From NCBI GenBank assembly GCA_907165275.2, contig OU015664.1, positions 11,122,001-11,186,000 on the forward strand: 64,000 nt of DNA, in the 5' to 3' direction. Position numbers and translations under genes: made by a program. Positions 1-10,200 of the stretch are shown here, in pieces; position 1 is the first letter of the stretch; each line of letters begins with the position of its first letter. Source of the DNA: Zygaena filipendulae. Its lineage: Eukaryota; Arthropoda; Insecta; Lepidoptera; Zygaenidae. The notes beneath the pieces are model-generated. The model was given only the letters and a program-made list of their open reading frames with translations. It searched no databases and was not told where the DNA came from.

Positions 1-52
1 TTCACAATTTCAAATTAAAATCCTTCATTGGTTTTTCTCGGTTCAATTTCAG

Positions 53-2635
53 TGTTCGGCCTGGACACCACTGACATGACGTCCACGACCACCAGAAGCC
101 TTGACCTGTCTTCTCTGCTGGAGGCGCGCACGGACAGCGACGCGTCCACGGGCGACGCGCGGGCGATACGCAGGCAGTTGCGCGGCCTCGAGAACATGTA
201 CGCTGAGGTGCTGCAGCTGCTGGGTGTGAGGAAGCCGGCCAGCCTGGCTAAACAAACCACTTGGGATACGAGGTGAGAACCTGTTGGAACGCACACAGTT
301 GATAGCTTACTTTCTAAACTAGCGCAAATATGGCTTATCTTCTAGCGCGTAATGAGAGTTCCATGTTTTTTCGTTCGCCAGATTCGACGGCGTTATTAAG
401 TACTAGCTGTTCCCTGCTGTGTTACCCGTGTTTATTTTGGAGTTCAGGCAGGAATTCCGGGTTACACTATATATATATATATATGTTAGTCAGAGATAAT
501 GTAGCATTCTAATGGTGAAAGATTTTTTGTAATCGGTCAAGGATTTGTTTTGGTTAAATCGTCACAAACAAACAAACAAAACATCGAATCTTTCCTCTTT
601 ATAATATAAGTGTACGAGTAGATTATTATTATTATTAGACACAATATCGATTCGCAAGAAAACGTTTCTTTTTTTTCTCAGCATTTGATTAGATTTAATA
701 GTAACCACTGACTGACCTAACATCACTGACTGTGATGTTACTATAACTGAGAGAATGGGAAATTATCATAAAAAATGTGTGATGTGTGGTGGATGGTGGT
801 ATTTTCAGACTATCCTCAAAGCGTCGGTACGGCAGTATGTCCTCACTCCCATCCAGCTCAGTGAGCAGTCGGCCAGTTCGTGACAAGAGACGGAGCTCCA
901 ACGAGCACAGGAAGAAACAGGACTATAAGGTAGTATTTACAACTAACTTTTTCATTATCAACTAAATTTTCCTTTCTGCCACATCAATTTTATTTTATTT
1001 TTTTCTATGTCAAAAGTCTTGAATGTGTATAACCAAAGAAAGAAAGAATACTACGAAAAGTTGATCTCCTGTTTTTGATAATTCTTTGCTTCTCCGTAGG
1101 GTATAAACAAGCGGTTCCAAAGGCTGGAGTCCCACGTGGTGACCTTGGCGAGATCCGTGGCTCACCTCTCCAGTGAGATGAGGACCCAGCATTTGGTCAT
1201 GCAGGAGATGGATGCCATCAGAGCTGAGATCGCCGCGTTGAGGCATATGTATAAGTGAGTTATAATAGAAATAGAATCATCTTCAATAAAGTGGCAATCG
1301 TAGACGTCAATCAATGAAGAGACACTAAAATCAAATCCAAATCAAATAATGGCTAACTATATTGTCATATCAAGATTTGAAATTAGTGAAGCAACAAACG
1401 TGAGAGAAACAACAAGTTCTAGTGATTATTTATGTATGGATTATTAAATTCTGCATTCATTTAAACGCAGTTCAACTGGAAAATTCATATTCGATGAAAA
1501 ATAACTAAAAACCCTTGTTTCCGACGGTGAAATATTAATGGCAAAGAAAAAGATGACAAATTATTTTCATCATTTCATAAATCGCCTTCCAGATCCCAGC
1601 AACACATCCGTTCGGGACAGCTCCAGCATCTGGACCCGTACTCCTTCAGCAACCCCGACCGGGTGAAGCGACTCACGAAGTTCTTTGGTGATGAACCGCC
1701 CCTGATGAGGCTGTTTTTGAAGAAGCTTGGATACGAGGTCAGTTGGGCACACTTACCAAATAAACCAAGGGCTAAGGCCTTTGAGAAACTGTATGCAAAA
1801 ACTTTGTCCGCAATAAAATTCTGTGCAGAGCAATGTAAATTTTACGTAGGTTTAATAATTATTAGTATATTAAAAAATAGAATTCAAATTTAACTTATTA
1901 CGTCGAGTAGGTATCGGTATATTTTAGGAAGTACAGTCTATTTTTTGTAACATGTTTTTTATTTGCAAACTATCAAAGATGGGCGTTTTTGGCACTTTTT
2001 GTTTAAACTTTTTGAGATTCAGTTTCAATGTCACAGAATTATCATTAAAAATCATATTTTTCCCTATGAATATAAGTTTTCACAATTTCATTTTATTGAA
2101 TTTTATAGGTATTCCATATAACATCCACCATTCCATTGCCTTTAGGTAAATGAAATGGCTATTCGATGTTTTATTGTATATGATCAAACGAACTTAACAA
2201 GTGAAGTTCGATCGTTATTATATTCATCGCTTCATTCGACGATATATTGTTTACAATGTCTATATCTTCGAATGAAGCGATGCAAATAATATATGATCAA
2301 ACGATTAACGAACTTACCAAGTGAAGTTCGATCGTTATTATATTCATCGCTTCATTCGAAGATATAGACAATGTAAACAATATATCTGAAGAATGAAGCG
2401 ATGTCCTATCAAGGCTCTAATCTCTTTACATAATCCTTTCCAGAAATATGCAGCTATGTTGGAGAAAGAAAAAGTGGGTGCGGCGGAGCTGCCCTACGTG
2501 GGTGAAGATAAACTGCGGGCGCTGGGAGTCCCCCTGGGGCCGAGGATGCGGATACTGAAGGAAGCTGGTATTCACCAGGACTTGCATCTGTCGAGGGACG
2601 ACCACAACACCACCACCACTTTAGCTATAGTTTAA
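53..2635 (+). CDS. 3' part of a coiled-coil and SAM-domain protein gene (five terminal exons)
   Basis: Exons, all with AG/GT borders: 53-272, 809-929, 1100-1254, 1593-1737, 2444-2635 (stop TAA 2633-2635). Joined in phase they give 276 residues, and the 5' part lies left of the window. Residues about 1-113 are Ser/Thr/Arg-rich and probably disordered, with a short helix-like LRGLENMYAEVLQLLG. Residues 114-164 (exon 3) form an amphipathic coiled coil starting GINKRFQRLESHV. Residues about 196-256 are a SAM domain split by the last intron: it begins near FFGDEPPLMRLFLKKLGY and ends in the typical last helix GVPLGPRMRILKEA. SAM domains mediate homo- or hetero-oligomerisation, so this is probably a scaffold or adaptor. 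The C-terminus ends TLAIV. I do not recognise the family member. The last intron (1738-2443) holds an unusual duplicated inverted core, and intron 1 a Helitron-like copy. The domain call is firm; the function is inferred. Confidence 0.86.
403..612 (-). mobile_element. Helitron-like non-autonomous element (intron 1 of SAM gene)
   Basis: A degenerate copy of the commonest repeat of the window. On the minus strand it ends with GCTAG at 403 and carries the conserved block of variable-length AT repeat, ACAAACAAACAAAC tract and CTTTATAATAT end. An (AT)n run at 469-484 lies inside it. It sits wholly in the first visible intron of the SAM gene. Confidence 0.6.
2202..2402. repeat. 120-bp tandem duplication with inverted repeats around a core found in both orientations
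   Basis: The block GTGAAGTTCGATCGTTATTA at 2201-2220 recurs exactly 120 bases later at 2321-2340. Each block leads into an inverted repeat, ATCGCTTCATTCGA...TCGAATGAAGCGAT. The 28-bp core between the arms (2240-2267 and 2360-2387) is reverse-complemented in the second unit relative to the first, while the outer flanks keep the same orientation. It lies in the last intron of the SAM gene, 40 bases before the acceptor at 2442-2443. Confidence 0.8.
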
Positions 2636-3322
2636 TTCACCGAAATTTTAAGCCATCCCCCCACCCACTACAAAACAAGTCAGGAGGTGGATGATAGTGG
2701 AACTCTTGAGTGATCACTCGTAAACCCCTCGAGTTTGGCCTCATAGCAATAAGTGTCTAATTGATTGGGCTTGATAACAAGGGTCTGGTGATGGAGCCAG
2801 GAGGTGGATGTTGGAACTCTTTAATGACTTCTAGTTAACGAAAAACGTGTTTTATTTTTTATATAAAATATTTTATTTAACAAAAATATTGAAAGGCAAA
2901 AAATTACAAAATACCGTAAATCCAAAAGAAAAAAATACATGTATTATTATTATTGGTTTGTTCTGCCACTGATCGGTTTGAATTCGGTGACAAGCCCACT
3001 TGTGTCTGCCCACTTGGGTTGCTCTGCTCACGACGAGCTCGTGGCGGGAGTGGATTTAGCCTATCTAACCCAGTGGAAGGCAAATTTCCTTCATGAAGGG
3101 CCAGAAAGTTTATGAAACTTCGGAGGAGGGCCATAGTTATAGAAAAATACATTTTGTTTTGAAATCAATGCAACGTTACTAGTCCAGCTGGCTCCTTTAC
3201 CCATGCATGACCGTCAAAATTTAATTACAATATATTATATCCTTCAAAGGACCGCCGCGAGCCGGATTAAATCCTTTCCCGGGCCGGAGCTGGCCGCAGG
3301 CCGCACATAGCCCACCACTGGC
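2636..3322 (+). other. 3' flank of the SAM gene, probable 3' UTR then unique sequence
   Basis: No gene seen. The first few hundred bases follow the stop codon and are probably 3' UTR. No canonical AATAAA appears until 3604, so the transcript end is uncertain. A moderately GC-rich patch at 2980-3090 and the phrase gccggattaaatcc...gccgcaggccgcacatag at 3250-3310 look like a worn repeat but could not be assigned. Confidence 0.35.
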
Positions 3323-3497
3323 CTAGACTTACTTTGCCAGCTGGTCTAGGTTAGTTTTGCCCAGCTTGTTGATCTAGACTTACTTAGCTAAGCTTGTCTA
3401 GGTTTGCTTTGTTCAGCTTGTTGACCTAGACTTACTTTGCCAAGTCTGTCTAGGCTTGTTTTGCTCAGCTTGTTGGTCTAGACTCTATAGAGTCTAG
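3323..3497. repeat. 51-52 bp tandem repeat, about 3.4 copies
   Basis: Units start with CTAGACTTACTT at 3323, 3374 and 3426, followed by a partial unit at 3478. Each contains GTCTAGG near its middle and CAGCTTGTTG near its end. The array finishes in the small palindrome CTAGACTCTATAGAGTCTAG. The copies differ by several substitutions, so it is an old minisatellite. Confidence 0.85.
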
Positions 3498-4914
3498 CCA
3501 CTCCCTATTTGGCTTATCACGGATGTCAATTTTTTTACCCACTAACTCATAAGCGATATATTATTATCGCATATGTATCCAAAATCAAGCATCCTATGAA
3601 CTCAATAAAAAAATAATACGCACTCTGCAATGGTTTGCCAAAGAGATTATTTGGTGTGTGTTAAATATTATTCCTAATTTAGTTTTCTTTTTATTTTTTG
3701 TAATTATTTTTTTTTAAACTTGTAAATAAAAAAAAGTACTTTATTTTAAATATCAACCTTGTACTAGGTGTATTTAATTGTAAATAGTATTAGATGATAG
3801 TTTTAAAAATATACTCTAAAAAATACAGTGAAATTGTGACAGCGAAAGTATTTAGTACCTAAGTTAGGTTAGTTGAGTGAAAATATTTTTATAATACCTT
3901 TTTTATTAAAAAAAAACTTTGTAAAAACAATACCGTCTAGATAATTTCATTTGACCTTTTCGTTTTTAAATTATACAGTACCTATTTAGGTTATTTATTT
4001 ATTTATTTATTTATTTATTACACATCCATTAGTAACATAAGGTGTTGAGGTAGTTAGTAAACAGTTCTTTATGGACCCTGTTTATAGGGCACAGCACAAA
4101 AATTATTACACATAAATTATTTAGGTACCTACAACAACAAAACAAATCGAATTGGGTTATTGAATAGAAAATGTGTAGGAAATACATATGAATAGGAACA
4201 TGAAACTATAATAATCAATTGCACCAACATAGTTATAGATAATACAGCATACCAGATATCCGTAGGGAACACGGAGCAGTGCCTGGGACTTGCGACCCAG
4301 GTGTAGGTTTAATGGGGCCCCTTTACAATGCATGAACGCTCACCTCCACTGCCCGTGCTCCCGACTTAAGCAAACCTCTGGAAACAACTAGATGACACAG
4401 GGCGATGTGGTCGCTAAGCGACAAAGCCCTTTAAATAAATTAAAAACTAGATGACACAGCACACGTAATCACTATAGCCACTCTAGATTGATACACTGAT
4501 ACGACACTATAACTGCACTGAACCGAACACAAAGTAACAATTAATCGTGGCTTACGCATACCCGCATTTTATATCAAGTTCTAACAAAGACGAGTCGGGC
4601 AATGGAGTGGAGCGGGGGAACGAACGTACTACAATTTACAACTGCTATTAGTCGGCGGGAAACGTTATTGATAACGAAACTACCCTCTCGCCGACAAATT
4701 CTTATTAATGTTGTACAACATCACCCAGTGTACTAAAAGATGTAAACAGGAAAACTCAATAAAAATCTTAATCATGTAATATTATGTATTACGCGATAAA
4801 AGTAACTAAGTATCTTGTCGCGATACAAAATTTTAACAAATAAATTAAACTGACTTCATAAAACACATACATACACTATCTACACTAAAAAATAAAATAA
4901 TAATTGTAGTGTTC
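3498..4914. other. Intergenic, with a (TTTA)n run and a probable worn retroelement tail
   Basis: No coding signal. A (TTTA)n run at 3990-4020 leads into about 150 bases resembling the reverse strand of a LINE 3' end. 4260-4440 is a GC-richer patch ending in aagccctttaaataaatt, probably another old retroelement fragment. The rest is AT-rich and unassigned. The hexamers at 3604 and 3723 could be polyadenylation signals for the upstream gene. Confidence 0.35.
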
Positions 4915-5137
4915 ACGCACACCACAGAGATACCTCGCTAGGTATCGGTTTGTCGCTGACTCACTACTACCCCCAGATCCGCCAGCGCACGTCCGCCTCG
5001 CTCCGTGCCCAACAAGAGACTGCCGATCGGTTGATGTTGACGATCCTTATATACCCGCACGACATTTCTTTATACCCTCTCTCGGGTACCTACATGAGTC
5101 AATGTATTGTGTCCACTTAATAGTTACAAACACTACA
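4915..5137. mobile_element. Solo LTR with 5-bp target-site duplication
   Basis: The 223-bp element starts TGTAGTGTT and ends AACACTACA, the short TG...CA inverted repeat of LTR retrotransposons. It is flanked on both sides by ATAAT (4910-4914 and 5138-5142), a perfect 5-bp duplication. A TATA-like CTTATATACC lies at 5045-5054, after a GC-richer stretch. No internal retroviral or retrotransposon coding sequence adjoins it, so it is a solo LTR left by LTR-LTR recombination. The superfamily (Gypsy, BEL or Copia) cannot be told from this length. Confidence 0.85.
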
Positions 5138-5241
5138 ATAATTAATCTTTGGATTTTTGTGAACTTATTTTTAAGTCAGTTTAATTTTTTTTTAATTCTG
5201 TTTATTTTTCGCTACGTCTTTTCCCGTAGCTGGGACGTTAA

Positions 5242-5494
5242 TGGGCTAGTTGACAATTTTTTTTTAGTCTGGTTTGTACATAGATTAATAAAAAATATTG
5301 GACACGTATTTTTTTTACGTGTACAATAAACAATAACAGCGCGACGTCACGAGCCCCCACCCTAAACTTTAATGCGCTTAAATTATGTATATTTTCAGTA
5401 ACTTGAAAAAGCAAAAAATAAGTACAATATTTTTAATTAAAATCTACAAACCGGACTAAATAGAATTTTGATTTTCAAAAGTCGTCAACATCCC
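5242..5494 (+). mobile_element. MITE family A (TAGTCCGTC-type ends), worn copy
   Basis: It starts GGGCTAGTTGACAATTTT and ends GTCGTCAACATCCC, which are inverted copies of each other and match the ends of the cleaner copies at 18557 and 19243. Inside are the family landmarks AATATTGGACACGTATTTTT, CGACGTCACG and AAAGCAAAAAATA. Confidence 0.7.
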
Positions 5495-5654
5495 TTCCAC
5501 CATATGCATTGTGACTTGCATAAATTGCTTAGCAATCATTTTAAAGTATTCGAAAGCATAATATGTAGTAGTTCCGGTAACCATCTATGGTCTTCATTAT
5601 CGGTTCCACTTCACCATAATATGTTGCTTTCTAATAGCAAATGAACACTTTATT

Positions 5655-5965
5655 ATAAAAGACTTTATTTGACACAACGCAAAGATTTACAGCATACGTA
5701 TACAACAACTAAACATATATATAACAAATCGCTATAGGTGTACGCTGCATAATATTTTAAAGAGTTCTTTCGATTTCTCCAAGATCTCATCATCACATCC
5801 TGACTTATACCCTTTCAACAGAAAGAATCTTTCAAATTCCGGCCAGTTCAAGTGATCAGTGAACATACATAAAAAAAACATACCTACATACAGCCAAAAA
5901 TACAACTTCCTCCTTTTTAGAATAGAATAGAATAGAATATTTTTTATTGCGCAACAGACACACAC
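5655..5965 (-). mobile_element. LINE 3'-end fragments (two), minus orientation
   Basis: 5660-5720 (CTTTATTTGACACAACGCAAAG...) is nearly identical to 31096-31145, so it is a repeat. 5918-5945 is an (AGAAT)n run followed by a TTTTTATTGCGCAACAGACAC block, the inverted end of a LINE with an (ATTCT)n tail like the one at 7828. Both are 5'-truncated. Confidence 0.5.
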
Positions 5966-6296
5966 AAGGTTTACAAACTTAATAACAAAATCACAAACAA
6001 ATTTTTTTCGAAGTCGGTTAAAAAAACTGATGATAATTGCTGTTGAAGAGAGGAATTTCCAGTTGTAACTGATAAAGTGTGTAGATTGTAAACTATTAGT
6101 CAGCCTCGGGACTTATTATTGTGTAAATTAGGGTGAAAAATATTATACAAAAAAAAGGACTAATGCCTTCTGTAGAAACCGAATTTATCGACATCGTTGA
6201 GTGCTACGGACGAAACATTACGGCGATGAGGACCATTCATGGGTTATAACGATTTTTTTGGGTTCAGTAGAGACAAATGTAGGTACATAATATTTG

Positions 6297-6488
6297 TAGC
6301 TGTTTCTCGCGTTGTCACCCGCGTTAATTTCAGAGTTCCTGCGGAAATTCCGAAATAAAAGTACCCTGTGTCCTTCTCTGTACCCCTGACAAAGAGTATG
6401 CAAAACTTCATGATGATCGGTTAAATAGGTAAGGCGTGAAAGCGTCACAAACAAACAAACTCACATTCGCATTTATTTAAATAAGGAT
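6297..6488 (-). mobile_element. Helitron-like element
   Basis: A fairly complete member read on the minus strand, from TATCCTTATT..., through GTTTGTTTGTTTGTGACGCT and the ACCGATCATCATGAAG block, to a worn 3' hairpin ending in GCTAC rather than GCTAG. Confidence 0.65.
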
Positions 6489-6887
6489 AATTCAGCAGAG
6501 CATGCAAGAGATATTATGTATGTCTCTTTAGATTAGGCACTGTTGATGTTTGTTTCTTTTTCTTGTGCATGTGTTGTGCTGAAATAAAATATGTATTTTC
6601 TTCTTCTTCTTCTTCACGCTCTGTATGCGTAATGTACAGTCAGCATAAAAAATATAAAACATACATAACATACTTAAAACACTTTTGTCATTTAGGCGCG
6701 GTCGTTGAACTTTACTGCTATTGCAATAAGATTCAACAACGTATCAAAAGTGGTTACTTACTTAATTCTAATGCTAAGTGCATAAGTGTGAGCACTTAGG
6801 TAATATTGTAATGAGTTATTGTAAAATGTTTATCTATACCTACTTGCTTAAATGAATCTTTCTTCTCTTTTCTTTTTCTTTTCTTTT

Positions 6888-7073
6888 ACTAGTATTGAAA
6901 AGAGCTAAAGTTTGTGATTTTGTGAGTTTGAGACGTAATCTCTGGATCTACTGACGGTTCGTTGAAAATTATTTCACTGATAGTAAACTACGGTAGTCCG
7001 AAGTGACATAGGGTACTTTTTATCCCGAAATTCCCACGGGAACTCCGAAATTACCGCGGGTGAAACCAGTTAA
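6888..7073 (+). mobile_element. Helitron-like element, 200 bp upstream of the first NPC2-like gene
   Basis: It shares CTCTGGATCTACTGA with the copies at 12901 and 63668, and ends with the ATTCCCACGGGAACTCCGAAATTACCGCGGGTGAAACC hairpin region (split here only for description). The final CTAG is lost. It borders the putative promoter of the gene at 7273. Confidence 0.6.
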
Positions 7074-7272
7074 GTAGGTAGTTAGCCGGCTAAGTATAGA
7101 AGACAAAAATATACGGACCCACTACGTGCGAAGAACGCTCTTGACTGACCGGGTTTTTGTAGCTTCCCTGATAAAATAGGGGTCAATAAAATGACCTCAC
7201 TGATAACAAAAGTACTTTAAACTTGCCTTGTATTGTAGTCGGTTACAGAGGTCCAGTGTAACTGATAGCGAC

Positions 7273-10200
7273 ATGACGTGCTCGCTTTTGTCCGTTTTGG
7301 CATTAATTGCCGTACTTGGTGTTGCGTTGGCGGAGCCTGCTGATTTTACGCCGTGTAGAAATGGTGAGTATTTCCCTCGGGAACTCTAGTTTTCTATAAT
7401 GTTCATTTATTTATTTAAGTTTGTGAACACAAGTAAGTAATTAGGTAAGATGTTAATATTAAAGAATTGCACATCTGCATTCTGCCAATGAGGCGTACAA
7501 ACAATCCTTACCTGCTAATATTATAATGCGAAAGCGAGTTTGTTTGTTTGTTACGCTTTCATGCCTTAACGGCTCAACCGATCATCATGAAATTTTGTAA
7601 GATCTAAGCATACATAGTGACAGATAGAGAGCGGGAAGCGACTTTGTTTTATACTATGTAGTGACTAGTGAAGTATCTACCTGCTCTAGGTATTCTTAGA
7701 TCAGTAATAGAAAATCACCGTTGGTGTAGGAGTTAGCGAGTGTGGCTGCTACGCCAGTTGCCGTGGGTTCGAGCCCTGCAGCAGGATAAATATTAGTTAG
7801 TAGACTAAATTTTAGTTTTTAGTTAGAAATAAGAATAGAATAGAATAGAAATATATTTATTTACCCACACACCACGACATAAAACAACAAAATATATAAC
7901 AATAATAAAAAAAAAATAATAATAAAATATTAAACAAAAAAAAAAACCTTCAAAACGATAAAAAATAAAGAATTCTATAAAATTTTAATGAATACAAAAT
8001 ACATAAAAGTCGTGGCCTGCGTAAAATGGACCCACTCAGCATAGATGCTGTGACTCGGGGTGCGAGCCACAGCGCTGGTCTTCCGTGGGCCCAGTTGGTT
8101 AAGGTCACGGACACCACGTCAACTCCGAAAACATAAAAAACTCATTCCGCACACACGCTTCTCCATAACCCCCGGACCAAATCGCTCAACCACCCCGCCC
8201 GGCCCGCCCTTGACCAATGCCGACCGCGCCTTTCATGCCATTTCGCGATCTGGTTTTAAAAACATGTTTTAATAAAATGGTAAGTAAGTCATTTTAATCC
8301 TTTTGAATTTTGAGTAAAACAGTTTTGTATTTAAATTTAAAGGTGCCTAGTGTTTGCAATTTACGAAAAGGCGGCGGCAGGTCGTTCCAGCACTTGGACG
8401 CGGCGTACTTGAAGCTTCCGCGGAAGGCAGTAGTGCGGTGGAGCGGAATTACCAGCGAATCATTAGCCCAGCGGGTACACGCCGAGCTCACGTCCCTGGT
8501 CCATTTTAGCTTTTTGTTTAAGTATGGATGTACTTTACTTTTCACCACTCCAAACAAAAGACACGCGAAGTGCAGTTTTCTCCGTGAGGCCATTTTTAAG
8601 ATACCAGCAGAATTAATATATGGAGTTACGTGTGCACGGGGAGGAATATTAAAACAGAATCTAGCGCATGCATTCTGCACTCGTTGGATCATTTTTTGTG
8701 TTCGTATGAACAAGCGAGGACCATAGACAACATCCATATAATTAAATTTTGATAACACTAAGGCATCACAAAGCCTTACTCTGTTTTCAGTGCTTAAATA
8801 ATTTCTTATATGATATAAAACCTTAAGTCGGTAAAAACAATTACTTATAATATTAGTTACATGACTTTCGAAGTTTAGTTCTTCGTCCATCACCAGACCT
8901 AGATTACGAGCCTTACTTACTAAATCTACATCGTCACCGTTAATCCGGACATGAATATTTTTACTTTTTATATTTTTTATTTGGTATTTTGAACCAAGTA
9001 CCATAAATTTAGATTTTGATGCATTGACAACCAAAGAATTATCAGCAGACCAGATGGCAATACGGTTTAAATCTTCATTCGTTCGTCATGTACTCTTAAA
9101 TGAATGAGAAATATTGGACAGATATTTTCTTTTTTACGTGATCGAAAAATAACAGCGATACATCGAGTCGAAATGTCGTGTCACGTCTTGGTACAGTTTA
9201 CGAGTACCTACAGCGGAGCTAGGATGCGCAACACGATAAAATTGTATCGAACCATTTTATCGATTCTCGTCGACATATATATCGTTTTGTCTACCAGTGG
9301 TAACATGGCAGCAAAAAATGTTTAACCGAATCTAGTCTTAACTCAATACCTCATTAATGCACTTTTTTGCTTGGACGCCCACAAATATTTGTCGTGTCGA
9401 CAATTTTATCTTTCGTTCGATAAACATATCGTGTTGCGCATCCTAGCTCCGCAGGTCGTTATGACGTCCCGAGCGTCCACCCATAAACTTTGTTGCGCTT
9501 TTTTCATTAATTTGCAAAACCAAAAATATACTTATCTGTAATTTTTTTACCATCTAACATATTATGTACCTGACGGAAAAATAGTAGATTGTATCACAAG
9601 GTATTAAAACTGTATTTCTAGGGCGAGGGCGTTATTTGAATCCAGACCGGAGTGAAGGATTTTAGAGTAGAATTAGAAGTAGAACTTATATAGAATCCTG
9701 AACGGAGAGAGGGATTCTTATATAGAAAGTGTGTTCCAGATCCGGGCACGTGTACAGTCAGCAACGTGCGCATCACGCCGTGCACCAACCACCAGCTGTG
9801 CACCGTCAGGAAAGGACACGCCTCATCACTCTCGTTCGACTTTACACCTAGTAAGTTGAGTTTGTTATTTACAGCGATGATAGCTCAGTGGTTGGTGCGT
9901 TGGGATCAAGCCCTAACAATGAGCTTGAGCTGTCGGTGAAGGACAACCCTCTAGCGCCCGGCTGGCTAGCTACCACTTTCAAGTTGAGAATCTGTCGTCG
10001 AGCACCTAATGGTGTGTTCCGGCAGCCCCACTTGAAAACCAGTTCCCATCCCTATTCCAGGTCGGCAACGCACCTGCATGCCTTCTAGTGTTGCAGATGT
10101 CCATGGGCGGCGGTACCTGCCCGTTTGACATAAAAAAAATGTCGTGCAGGCCACATCTAAAAATTCATCCTAAGAATCGTAATGCAGCGTAAGGTTCAGC

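Noticed and set aside
8310..8726. 138-codon plus-strand frame
   Set aside because: Antisense of the LINE reverse-transcriptase fragment; the minus strand shows the real protein signature.
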